The notes beneath the pieces are model-generated. The model searched no databases, was not told where the DNA came from, and saw only the letters and a list, made by a program, of their open reading frames with translations. Source: Gymnothorax reevesii (Eukaryota; Chordata; Actinopteri; Anguilliformes; Muraenidae). Taken from it: a DNA stretch of 64,000 nt. Made by a program: the position numbers and the translations under genes. The stretch lies in NCBI GenBank assembly GCA_029721435.1, contig CM056574.1:31419001-31483000 (forward strand). The letters are read 5' to 3'. How positions within the stretch are numbered: the first letter of the stretch is position 1; every line of letters begins with the position of its first letter. Shown one piece after another: positions 12,801 to 22,236 of this stretch.

Positions 12801-14717
12801 TATTTATTTGCTAGATTCACGTGAATGATAAACTCGGTGCGAACACACCATTAGCAAGCTCCTCGGATAATTTATCCAATGATGATGTCGGCAGTATCGT
12901 GTGAGAACAGAGCATCCGGTGTGCATTAGCGCTGAAGTCAGTGGCGGGAGAAAACTGGTCTGCTTCATTTTCGAAGTGATACACCTTGCAAATTTCTACT
13001 TTTTTTTTCTCTGCGGAAAAGCGGTTAATTCATAAACCCTTCTATCAAGTCTTAAAACATGGTTGGTTTTAATTAAGGCTTATCTGACCGATTATGCTGA
13101 CACTGGGCCAAACAATCGTAGCGCTAATTCTTTAGTATTACACGGCCCAGGCTTGAACCGCTGTCTTAGCCAGCTGACTATGGGGTCGGCGCGCTAACCA
13201 CCTAGCCGGGACAGTTAGGTGACAATGGACTTGCCAAATCAAGAGATGGGGGAAATAGCTTTGAGAGCAAAGATGGGGGATATTTCAGCTTTTGAATCTA
13301 CTCTTTTAAGCCTGACTAAGATACTGTTTCGAATTCTATTTAAAATTTCGTACGAGCCCCCGAGAACGATTGATCTTTGAGCTTGAATGAAGTTGTACGA
13401 TAAACATAGCAAACGTACAAAAGCAGTCAATAAATGAAGACGATTCTCTGTTTCCTTTATTATTCACAATACAAAAAAGAAATAGCTGAAGAAAAATGAT
13501 GAAAACAAGTTTCATTGGTACTTGAGTAAGTGGCAGCTTGAGGGGGTGACCCGGTTATGAATGATCGGGACCATTGAACACACAACTGTCCTTATGGTCA
13601 AAGAACTAAACCACAATAGATTCATATACGGCAGCAAGATTTCTAACGCATGGCAACTGCAATGTAAGTGACACTATAGGTAACTCCTGGATAAGTGGTC
13701 CGTGAATCTTACCGCCCGTGGTCGTGCCATTGGCTAATTGATTAATTGATTGATTAGAAGTTTAAAAAAAAAAGTGACCCGGAACTTCTCAACTTATGCT
13801 AGTCTGACACACGCCCACATTTAGACAACGACTTTGCAGTCAGGTCTAACATACTCATTCGGGTCAACAAACTTTATGTGGTTTGTTTTGTGCTTTTCTA
13901 TATCATTCATATACAGCACTATCCTTATCTTGTACACTGAGACAATGGAAGACAGAAAAATAAACGGTCGGTAATGCAAAATTGTTAACGTAATACTGCT
14001 GGCTTCATCCTCGATCACTGACTGGCAGACAAGGTTAAAGTCCGCCTTGCCTCAGCGATCATGCCAGAAAGATTTCAGCAAAGAAAGCATATTACGAATA
14101 CGTGCGACACGCGGTTTATGCATGGTTACAGTTGGTTGCCAAAAATATTTCAGCCTTTTGATCTGGTTCCGAACAGTCATATAACGTTAACAGTTAATAT
14201 GGCTGCCAGGAGGTTACAATGAATTGGCTCTCTTCAAAGCTAGGCTCAGGATTATATGTAAGCAAGATGCTTACACAGCTGACTACATTAATTTCAGTTC
14301 CCTAGCCCACAAAATGTATTTTCTTTTTTGGGCAGAATACTTAAGAGCCAGGAAATTAGCCGCATACTTGGCTATAAACATAAAGGACTAATGAGATACC
14401 GTCGCCATCACCACACCAATTTAATTTCAGGATTTTACTAAAACTGTCCGCAACTGCTTTATAGGTGGAGGCTAGAACTAATACCTGTGCAAGGTTGGGA
14501 GATCGTCGGTATCGTGCTCTGGGTCTCGAGTGTTGGGGATCACTCCGATGATGGTACTTTTTAGCGAGGTCCCCTTCAGAAGCCTGCTCTTGACCAACTG
14601 CATGTTCCTCGCAGTGTCAACGCTAATCCGCATCGTGGAGCCGGGTAAAAGCACCCCTTCGTGCGTTAAGAGCAAAGGCAATCGGGTCGGTATTCGAATA
14701 CCGTTGTTGGCTGTCAT
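727..14717 (-). CDS. lonp2: lonp2 (peroxisomal Lon protease 2), 5' half of gene, six coding exons
   Basis: LONP2 is the ATP-dependent Lon-family serine protease of the peroxisome matrix; it degrades damaged matrix proteins and assists processing of PTS1 proteins. Exons at 14485-14717, 12010-12259, 11637-11768, 10582-10704, 4542-4705 and 727-821 join in frame across GT-AG introns to about 332 residues. The start is the ATG at 14717, followed by MTANNGIRIPTRLPLLLTHE, the conserved LONP2 N terminus. The product covers the Lon substrate-binding (PUA-like) domain and the helical linker, including an acidic stretch near residues 264-273, and ends at VELPWSKSST just before the AAA+ module. Walker A/B, the Ser-Lys dyad and the C-terminal peroxisomal signal are not in the window, so the gene continues beyond position 1. 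No frameshift or stop is seen; it looks functional. Identification rests on recalled family similarity over the whole length. Confidence 0.96.
1311..1520. mobile_element. hAT-type MITE, 210 bp, with 8-bp target duplication
   Basis: The element lies in lonp2 intron 5. It begins CAGAGGTGGGCA and ends TGCCTAACCCTG, imperfect terminal inverted repeats of the hAT class. It is flanked by a perfect 8-bp duplication CTCTAAGT at 1303-1310 and 1521-1528. It is too short to code. The TA at positions 4-5 of the duplication fits the Buster-group hAT preference (nnnTAnnn). Confidence 0.85.
1580..2035. mobile_element. degenerate Tc1/mariner-like relic
   Basis: Fragments such as the GGGTTATTGTCTCACTGGAA stretch near 1707 resemble decayed minus-strand Tc1-type transposase sequence. 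Reading frames are broken throughout and I could not place terminal repeats, so this is a tentative call. Confidence 0.35.
2100..4450. other. lonp2 intron 5, no recognised element
   Basis: AT-rich intronic sequence. The only local structure noted is a palindromic GTTAGCTAGCTAGCTAAC-like run near 4060-4082 and two short repeats of GTGGCTTTTTGTTTT near 3116 and 3156. No coding similarity was seen on either strand. Confidence 0.4.
4542..4705 (-). CDS. lonp2: lonp2 coding exon 5 (residues 247-300 plus 2 nt)
   Basis: The acceptor CTCCCAG precedes 4705 and the donor GTATCC follows 4542. It encodes VLAVRRGGPFPGRPFSLEED, then an acidic run and WLERKVREANMPEPALRVCL with KELK. The charged, variable insert followed by the conserved helix KVREANMPEPALRVCLKELK is the LONP2 pattern. 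It ends in phase 2 (CG) and completes Arg301 with the first base of exon 6. It is separated from exon 4 by a 5.9-kb intron holding the Kolobok-like element. Confidence 0.94.
5035..5320 (+). repeat. SINE body fragment, truncated and diverged
   Basis: The part from about 5160 to 5310 matches, in the same order, the 3' body of the SINE at 8462-8930: GTGCATGTTCTCAGAGGAGAG, a run ending in ACATAGTTTGCCAATTGG, then ATTCCATACTTGGG and an A-rich end. The tRNA-like head is not recognisable, so this is a decayed or 5'-truncated copy in lonp2 intron 4. Confidence 0.65.
5749..9309. mobile_element. Kolobok-like DNA transposon (TTAA target site), 3.56 kb, non-coding
   Basis: The left end AGGGGACCAATTTTGCT and the inverted right end AGGGGACCCATTATGCT are terminal inverted repeats. 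Both sides carry TTAA, at 5745-5748 and 9310-9313. TTAA duplication is shared by piggyBac and Kolobok; an end starting AG fits Kolobok rather than piggyBac, whose ends start CC. I see no intact transposase or THAP domain, only short open stretches near 6361-6740, so it looks non-autonomous or dead. It contains the full-length SINE at 8462. Its left part (6137-6200) shares blocks with the element at 41551-43239. It sits in lonp2 intron 4. Confidence 0.75.
8462..8960 (+). repeat. tRNA-derived SINE, full-length copy
   Basis: The head (about 8468-8550) is tRNA-like, with an A-box-like GGTGGCTCACACGGTTAAGG and a good B box GGGTTCGAGCCCC, the two internal RNA polymerase III promoter elements. A body of about 350 bp follows and ends in an A-rich tail of AAAATAAAA type at about 8930-8960. 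The diverged copy at 5160-5310 shares the body. It lies inside the Kolobok-like element, so it inserted after that element. No intact tRNA cloverleaf is expected from such a repeat. Confidence 0.8.
10582..10704 (-). CDS. lonp2: lonp2 coding exon 4 (residues 206-246)
   Basis: A 123-nt phase 0/0 exon with acceptor GTCTCCAG and donor GTGCAC. It encodes VLDAVGLEERFKKTLPLLIR, then QIEGLKLLQKTRKPRPDDDK and K, the long coiled helix of the Lon N-terminal region. The donor is a weaker match to consensus than the others, but reading on reaches a stop within a few codons, which supports splicing here. Confidence 0.93.
10753..11310. mobile_element. hAT-type MITE, 558 bp, perfect 8-bp target duplication
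   Basis: The left end CAGGGGTCACCAACCCTGTT and the inverted right end CAGCGGTCACCAACCCTGTT continue as an imperfect terminal inverted repeat of roughly 100 bp. The flanking 8-bp duplication is CTCTAGCA at 10745-10752 and 11311-11318. The interior is non-coding. It lies in lonp2 intron 3, beginning 49 bp past the exon 4 acceptor boundary, and it ends well before exon 3. Confidence 0.92.
11637..11768 (-). CDS. lonp2: lonp2 coding exon 3 (residues 162-205)
   Basis: A 132-nt phase 0/0 exon with acceptor TTCATCAG and donor GTACTAC. It encodes LLSMLDMSVPVVAKLRRLLD followed by SLPRETLPDVLAAMIRTSNQ and EKLQ, matching the helical segment after the Lon N-terminal beta domain. Confidence 0.95.
12010..12259 (-). 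CDS. lonp2: lonp2 coding exon 2 (residues 78-161)
   Basis: The acceptor CCCTAG precedes 12259 and the donor GTAAAAT follows 12010. The exon encodes IGTAGLAVQVVGSNWPKPHY, then LLITGLCRFRVAQLLKERPF and an acidic linker (Asp/Glu/Ala-rich, about residues 133-147) before GELSQRFYQVAVQ. This is the core beta fold of the Lon substrate-binding domain. The length of 250 nt restores phase 0. Confidence 0.95.
12470..12671. mobile_element. hAT-type MITE, about 200 bp, palindromic
   Basis: The subterminal arms TTCAGGCTTTCATTGCAACC (12510) and its inverse near 12615-12640 form a long hairpin. The ends are CAGGGGGTCACC and CCTG. The flanks GCCAAGGA (12462-12469) and GCCTAGAA (12672-12679) match at 6 of 8 positions, consistent with an aged hAT duplication. 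It is located in lonp2 intron 1. Confidence 0.8.
13132..13212 (-). repeat. tRNA-like fragment (SINE head or tRNA pseudogene)
   Basis: On the minus strand an A-box-like GGTGGTTAGCGCG is followed about 35 bp later by a B box GGTTCAAGCCT, the spacing of a tRNA or a tRNA-derived SINE. Pairing of a complete cloverleaf is poor and no clear SINE body follows. It is in lonp2 intron 1. Confidence 0.5.
14485..14717 (-). CDS. lonp2: lonp2 coding exon 1 (residues 1-77 plus 2 nt)
   Basis: The exon starts at ATG 14717 and ends at 14485 before donor GTATTAG. It encodes the start of the Lon N-terminal domain, with RLPLLLTHEGVLLPGSTMR and SRLLKGTSLKSTIIGVIPNT, both hallmark LONP2 segments. It ends in phase 2 (AG), joining C of exon 2 to give Ser78, where mammals usually have Arg. 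Sequence upstream of the ATG is ordinary and has no in-frame extension with family similarity. Confidence 0.95.
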
Positions 14718-14870
14718 GGTTCACTGGACTAAAGTCTGTATGTTCTTCTACAAGTGTTGCATAAGAAAGTTCACGACTGTTCCATGTTCAACATACAGCT
14801 GATTCACAAAATAAGAGCTAAGTACGGATCCCTGGTAGGAACAAATATCCTTTTCTGCGCATGTTACTGG

Positions 14871-14884
14871 ATGCCTCCTGGTGG
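14871..14884 (-). promoter_or_regulatory. possible CTCF-like site upstream of lonp2
   Basis: CCACCAGGAGGCAT on the minus strand matches 12 of 14 positions of the usual CTCF core. It lies 154 bp upstream of the lonp2 start codon, between the gene and foldback element A. A single motif match of this length occurs by chance often. Confidence 0.25.
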
Positions 14885-15399
14885 CTAGAAGTATCATAAT
14901 ACGGTAGGTTTTCGGCTGTCAATGATTTTTACTAGCCCTGACCAAGGACTGCATAAAAGTCTTGGCCCTGACCATGTCAGTACTGGGACTGCGGTAAAGT
15001 CAGCCTCCGCTTCAGAAAACAGTCAAGTAGCCCTCACGTGTTTAAGTGGTGTGCGGATAAACGCGGTATTACGGTAATGGCGTGTCGAGACTGATTTCAA
15101 CTTTTCAAAATAAAAGCTAGTTTACAAAACGCATTATGTTAAGCAGGAATTTATTAGTAAATTTGTTAATGTAGAAAAAAATAGCAGCAACATTAATGAC
15201 TGCAATAAAAAGAATAAATACAAAACTGAATAATAAATTCAAAATTAGTATTAATTTATAAAAACAAAATTAAGATGATCAAGTAATATTCTGAGGATGT
15301 ATTGTAGAACTAAAACGCCCTGAAATATCACGTGTTTCTTTCCCATATTTGTTCTAATTTCACACTACAATTAAAAATTTTGTGTTGCCACTGAATCAT

Positions 15400-16200
15400 T
15401 TCTCTGCAGCATGAGTGAACCACTTAAGCCGCTTCATAGTCACGCAGAGAATATCATGACATTCAGAGGTGACATTTCAAAATTAAAGCCCTCCAAATCA
15501 TCATAAATTTGTTGTTTTCCCACCAAATTTGGATTAGATTGAAGACAAAATTCCATGTTACCACAGAATCATTTCACTACAGCGTGATAGAACAGTATCT
15601 TAGAGTGTCACTCTGAGGATAAAAGTATTGTGATGAGGCATTTTAAAACAAAAGGCCTCTGAAATATCATGTAGTTTTTGCTGTATTCAGGAGAAATTCA
15701 GATTATACTTAAATATATATGTTGCCACAAACTGATTTTACAATAGCATGATAGTGCAATATCTCACAGTGCCGCTCCGAGGATATCGGGACATTCTGAT
15801 GGGGCATTTCAAAATTTAAGACCTTTGAAATATGTGTTTTTTGCTGTTGCTCATTGGAAATTCAGATTAGATTTAAGTAAAAACTCCCAGTTGTCACAGA
15901 CTGATTTCACTACAGTGTGATAATACAGTATTTTACAGTGTCACTCAGCAGATATCAGGACACTCTGATGCGGCATTTCAAAATTAAAGGACTTTGAAAT
16001 AGAATGTAATTTTACCTATGTTGAGTGGAAATTCAGATTAGAATCAAGCAAAAACTCCCAGATGTCACTGAATGGTTTCACTACAGCATGATAATACAGT
16101 ATTTCGCAGTGTCACTCAGCAGATATCAGGACGCTCTGATGTGGCATTTCAAAACTAAAGGCCTTTGAAATATTGTGCATTTTTGGCATGTTCCTCTATT
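15400..16200 (+). repeat. Five tandem units of 166-171 bp in the left arm of foldback A
   Basis: The core CATTTCAAAAYTAAAG recurs at 15473, 15639, 15805, 15974 and 16145, each preceded by a CACTCWGMGGATATCAGGACA-type segment and a GCATGATAATACAGTATTT-type segment. The spacings are 166, 166, 169 and 171 bp. The partner right arm has only one such unit (inverted, near 17370-17450). Confidence 0.85.
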
Positions 16201-18246
16201 TTCATTTTAGAATCAAAGGATTATTCCTCGTTCTCACTGTTTGTTTTCCCATCACCGTGACTTTAAACCATGGCAAAGTGTTACTCAGACTGTATCACAA
16301 CATTTATTTTTACATTATGCTGCTTGAAAATGGCATGTGATCTCTACTGTGATCCCTATTATTTCAGATAAACTTCTTTTTTTCACAGGATGTGCTGAAG
16401 CATCTGGTTGACGTTTGCACTGTTAAGACCTTGACACTGAATAAAGTGAAGAGAGAGGGAAGGGGAATGGACTCTGGGAAGAACACACCCTCCCCATATT
16501 CAACATCACCGCTTCTGCCATTGTTTCCTTCATGTTTCTGGGATGTATTCTCTCTCATGCCATGAAGTGGAGGACACTCATTGGCTCTGTTGTCAAGAAG
16601 GCCCTGCAGAAAAAATGAATAGGGGTCATTCCACGTCAAATCGTCCAGGGGGTGCCAGGTCACCTCCTCAAACATTCTTTGAAAAAATCCAGGAGTAAAT
16701 ATTCGCACAAAATGAAAAAATGCCAAATATTAGGCCAGTATTTCAAATAGATTTCAAGTTATAGCCCTTTGAAATTTGAATAATTCAAGTTTTTTTCAAC
16801 CATTTTCAGCCAACTTTGGCAACTTATTGCTCCAAAGTGATTGCTTACACAAGTCTGAAATTTGGTATATTAACCCTTTTAATCCTCTAGAATCTGAAAA
16901 TGGCCTTAGTTTCTGTGTATCTTGATCCGCTTTGGTATGGTAAAGCCTCGAAATCATCCGAAAACACAAAATGCCCAAAAACGAGGGAAGAAAAAGGAAT
17001 CAATGACAGAAGCAGTGATGTTGAATTTGGGGAGGGTGTGTTCTTCCCTGAGTCCAATCCCCTTCCCACTGTCTTCACTTTATTCAGCTCCAAGTTGTTA
17101 ACAGTGCAAACGTCAACCAGATGCTCCAGCTCAATGCTATTGTGAAATGAAACTATCCCGTGGAAAAAGGAAGTTTATCTGAAATAAGAGGGATCACAGT
17201 AGAGATCACATGCCATTTTCAAGCAGCATAATATAAAAATTGAATGTTGTGGTACAGTTCACTGGCCAGACTGTGTTAACACCTGACTCCCAGGTAAAGG
17301 GAGCGTGGAAAACCAGCAGTCCTCGGACCTTGTCGGGTGTGATTTTAGGACCAGGGTTTTAGAGGAATATAATTTTGAAATGTCACATCAGAATGTCATG
17401 ATATTCTCTGCGTGACTCCATGAAGTGGTTTGCTCTCATGCTGCAGAGAAAGTATTCTGTGGCAACACAAAATTTTTAATTCTAGTGTGAAATTCGAGCA
17501 AATACGGGAAAAAATACATGATGTTTCAAACAGCGTTTTAGTTCTGAAATACTTCCTCAGAATATTATCTGATCATCTTAATCTTGTTTTTATGGTCCCA
17601 GAATCGAAGATTCGGGGACATACTGTTTTTCACCTGTCCGTCCGTCCATCTGTTTGTCTGCAGCGGGGGGAAAAAACTTTAGCCTGCAATACTTTAACCT
17701 GCCACCAGGGGCATCAGTGTTCCACGAACACAGCTTGTTTTAAATTAGTATTGATTTAAATCAATAATTCAGTTTCAAAAATTCAGTTTTCAAAATTAAC
17801 TAATTCCTGATTGACATTACGCATTTTGTAAGCCACCTTTTATTTTGAAAATCTGAAATCAGTGTAGAAACGCTGTAAAGCCCGCCGATGTGATAACGTC
17901 CACAAACGTAATAAACCGCAAATGTAATAAAAATCTGCAGGTTTTAATGTATTAATCCCACAAACGTAATACATTTTCCAATAGCCGCTGCCTACTACAA
18001 ACGTAACACGTGATTTCCCGCAAATGTAATAACTATTACGTTTGCAGAGATTTATTACGTTTGTGGGGAAGTGAAAATCTTCATCTTTCAATATTGTAAT
18101 AACTTCCCACAAATGTAAGAACGCAACGAATAATGGTCGTTGTGGTGGTTGTCGTTGTTTGTTTGCCTACACACCTACTAATACTGACTGTAGGGGCAAA
18201 TTCAGCTGCTGACTCTCTGCTCTATGATCACACAACGCCCCCCCCC

Positions 18247-18272
18247 ACACACACACACACACACACACACAC
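18247..18272 (+). repeat. (CA)n microsatellite after a C run
   Basis: Thirteen CA units follow a run of C at the inner edge of the left arm of element B. The right arm has a G run (GGGGGGTGTTGTG) at the equivalent place but no CA array. Confidence 0.95.
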
Positions 18273-19117
18273 GTACGGCAAGCAGCTTTGTCATTCCTTT
18301 TCAGCTCACAAAATTGTTTTCTATTTAAACAGATTTATTTCTTTGATTTTTGTCAACGAGGATCATCTCTCCCTCTCTCACCGCTGCCTCCGTTAACTTG
18401 AATTGAATTAATAAACCTTTAGATTCTTGCCTATTTGGACTGATAAGTGTTGTGTTTACAAATGACTAATAAATCCAGATTTCCTCATATTTTTATTGCA
18501 GACGGGTGTTTGAAATAAAATGTCACAGGAATTATTTTTTATCAAGCTATCTCCCTCCGTCCATTACAATCTGTCACCTCTGTCAATAAATTCTATTCAG
18601 CTCAGGTATTTGAGCGAAAACCCTCTGACCTAACGTTACTTAACTAATTTCTAAACTACAGCTTATCATTTGAATGTTAAAGCTGAGATTGTAGCTATTA
18701 ATTCTGAAACAAATAAAACCCCCGAAAAGCCCACATTTTATTTTCTTCATGAAGGATCGTGTCTAGGAACGGACTGCTGCCGGTTCCGACTCATTTTGAT
18801 GAGGCCACATTAGGCCTATGGAGAACATCATTTTGCCGTTCTAAAGTCACCATCACAAAATAAACCCAGACAGGGTGATAGAAAAAAAGGGTAAGTTGCA
18901 TTTCTTTTTTTTTCTTTACTTTTTTATTGAGCAATTAAATTCAACATAAATTCCACATATACATTCAAGACTCATTTTCATGACCATCACAGTTGTGCAT
19001 GTGACCTTAGAGCCAATAGGAGCTCAAATATTGTACAAGGCACAAAGGTAATATGAAATAAGGTAATAAAGAAATAAAGTGCAATAACATCTAATACAAA
19101 ACAAAACAAATAACAAA

Positions 19118-22100
19118 GCTGCAAGCAGCATTGAAAGGGCCCTCGCACCCCTCGTGCACGTTGGGGGTGGTGGAGAGATGTTGATGGCACCCGCACCGGG
19201 TGTGCATTCAAAGCCGTTGGACACTGCGAGACTGTACAATGTGTTTTACTGAGTTGAATGCAAATGCCATTCCTGAAATCAATAGGTGGAGTATGTTAAA
19301 GTATGACGGCTGTTCAAGAAAAAAAAAATTTAATTTTAATTCAAAATAATAGACTTACAAGTCTTGGTTTGTTTCAATTCTCCAGCAAAGTTTGTTTATG
19401 AAGGTGAACACAACCATGAGAACTGTTTTGAGTTGAAATATTCTGGAGACACTACGATGTCATTTTGACATTTCTGTGAGTCAAACCCATACCATAGTAA
19501 TTGTAATTCCAGGCTCCACGAGTGTGTTGATTCTTATAAGTGTTCCAGCATGCTGAGACCCTAAAAAGGGCAATTCTTTTGAAAAAAATTATTAGGGGGT
19601 ACTACAGAGCCATTGTACCACATTAATTTCCAATTGGAGTATCAATCGAAGATCATAAGACACTGACAATTTGTGCAACGTTTTGCAAGTTTTGGAATAT
19701 CCAAAGGCCTTAAAACGTGTGTTCATAAAATTTGGAAAAAGACAGGAAATGGCTTCCTGTTTCACCGAAACTTCCTGTTTGGCCGAAAAATTTCAAAAAA
19801 ATTACCATAACCCTGCATGACAAATCCAATGATCACATCAAATTTTACGAATATTTATGCACTTTTATCCTAACATGGCCGTGGCTAGTGGGCGCTGTGG
19901 AGCCACCTGGCCACTCCCGATCTAGTATTACCATAGAAGTATACTTGGGAGGACACTTTTATCAAGCTTGTAAAATTTCAGGCAAATCTCACAAGGTATG
20001 TGGGAGTAAAACCAACTTCCTGTTTCATAGCGGAACATCGATATTCGTTGTGACGCCACGGATACATCGTGCTATGAATCCAAAAAAGCTTTGCAACTTA
20101 ACATTGGCAACGTCTTTAGATATCAGTCGCCAAATTTTAAGTTGATCAGATAAAATCTCTACGAGGAGTTTGTTAAAGTACCACGCCTGGGAATGGCGAA
20201 AAATCCAAAAAAGTTGCAATTTCCATTAAAAATGGCGGACTTCCTGTTGCGTCTAGGTCTTAGGCACCTAGGTTTCAGCATAATCCACATTTCCACCGAA
20301 TTTCGTACATGTAGGTGAAAAGGACCCCGAGGGCTGCATCATTAAAATTTTCTAGGGGACGCTTTAATGCTATTTTGCCACACCTATGCGTGATTTTAAT
20401 ATCCTAGTCAAAGGAATGACTGGCTTAATATGTGTGCAAAATTTTGTGAGTATTCAAGCATGTTTAGACCCTCAAACTTGTTTTAAAAAAATGATTGGGG
20501 GCGCTAAAGAGCCATTGTCCCACATTTAGAGCCAATTGGTGTATCAAATTGAAGACCATTAGGCAGTTATAATTGCTGCTATGTTTTGCAAGTTTTGGAG
20601 TATTCTTAGGCCTTCAAACATGTTCGTAAAATTTGGATAAACGCAGCAAATGGCTCATAGCTCACTTCCTGTTTTGCCAAAGAAAAAAAAAAAACCATAA
20701 GTCTGGATGACAAATTCAATGATCACACCAAAAATCATGAACATTCAGCACTTTTATCTTAACATGGCAGTGGCTAGTGGGCGCTGTGGAGCCACTTGGC
20801 CACTCCCAATCTAATATCAGCATATGTGTAGACTTGGGAGGACACTTATATCAAGCTTGTAAAGTTTCAGGCAAATCTCACAAAGGATGTGGGAGTAAAA
20901 CCAACTTCCTGTTTCATGGCGGAACGTCGAATTTCGCCGCAACGCCACGGATACATCGTTCAATGAATCCAAAAATGCTTCGTAATTTAACATTGGCAAT
21001 GTCTTTAGATATCATTCGCCAAATTTTAAGTTGATCGGATAAAATCTCTAGGAGGAGTTCGTTAAAATACCACTCCTGTGGATGGCGAAAAATCCAAAAA
21101 AAGTTGCAATTTCAATTAAAAATGGCAGACTTCCTGTTGAGTACAGGTCGTGGCAGCAAGAGATTTTTTTTTTTTTAGGTCTTGGCATAATCTACATGGA
21201 CACCGAAGTTTGTACATGTAGGTTAAACATGCTGCGAGGGCTGCTTCATTGAAATTTTCTTGGGGGCGCTATAATGCCATTTTGCCACGGCCATCTGTAA
21301 ACCCTATATTATAGTACAACTTCCAACAGGATTAATTTGTGTGCAAAATTTTGTGAGTTTTTCGAGCATGCTGAGGCCCTCAAAAATGCAATTATGTATT
21401 AGGGGGTTCTATAGAGCCATAATGTCACATCCAGTGCCAAATGGGATATAAATTCAAAGAGCTTTATATTTTTAAGCTCTGAGCAAAGTTTGGCGAGTTT
21501 TTGAGTATGATAAAGCCCTCAAAAACGTATTTGTAAAATCTGGAAAAATGCAGGAAATGGCTCACAGCTCACTTCCTTTGAGGTAGAAAATTATCAAAGA
21601 AATTTACAAAAAACTTCATTATGAGTACTATGGCCCCACCAAATTTCGTGAGAATCAGAGCAAGTACGTTCCAAAATGGCCGTGTGTTTGGTGGCGTTAT
21701 AGAGCCTCCAGGGCACGCCCAAGCTCACGAATATGAATAGTTTGTCATTTTCAGCACGCCTGACGTATATGCAAATTTCTGTGAGTTTTCGTTCATGGCA
21801 AGGCACTCAAAAACGCGTTCTCCCCGCAGAATAAAAATAACAATAACTAAGAACAAGAAGAATAATAAAAATCCCATCAAAAGCAATAGGTTCCTCGCAC
21901 CTTCGGTGCCAGTACCCATTCCGGGCCCTGGCACCATTCGGTGCTCGAGCCCTAAGAATAAACATTACAATTACAAGAGGGTCCTCGCGGCATTCGGTGC
22001 TCGGGCCCTAACAATAAACATTACAATTACAAGAGGGTCCTCGCGGCATTCGGTGCTCGGGCCCTAACAATAAACCTTACAATTACAATAGGGTCCTCGC

Positions 22101-22236
22101 GGCATTCGGTGCTCGGGCCTGAACAATAAACATTACAATTACAAGAGTGTCCTCGCGGCATTCGGTGCTCGGGCCTTAACAATAAACATTACAATTACAA
22201 GACGGTCCTCGCGGCATTCGGTGCTTGGGCCCTAAG
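19118..22236. repeat. Unclassified long repeat with internal ~1.1-kb duplication
   Basis: It starts near GCAAGCAGCATTGAAAGGGC and ends in the 56-bp array. Two long copies are evident: about 19600-20290 and about 20470-21190, sharing GTGGGCGCTGTGGAGCCACC-like and GTGGGAGTAAAACCAACTTCC-like blocks about 900 bp apart. A third, shorter and diverged block lies near 21310-21720. No domain is recognised in the open stretches, which are parallel in the two copies and reflect the repeat. The GGTGCTCGGGCCCTAA-type end is, to my memory, typical of a widespread fish repeat. Confidence 0.6.
21957..22236 (+). repeat. 56-bp minisatellite, five units
   Basis: The unit begins AATAAACATTACAATTACAA and ends CGGTGCTCGGGCCCTAAC. 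Copies start at 21957, 22013, 22069, 22125 and 22181, with only a few substitutions between them. A diverged partial unit precedes at 21890-21956. The low divergence suggests recent amplification. Confidence 0.95.

Noticed and set aside
13132..13212. Functional tRNA gene
   Set aside because: The boxes are present but acceptor and anticodon stems do not pair convincingly, so it is listed as a tRNA-like fragment only.
19732..21034. Parallel open frames of 137 and 85 codons with shared residues (plus 19732-20145 and 20777-21034)
   Set aside because: They fall in the duplicated unclassified repeat. No domain, start context or splice structure supports coding.
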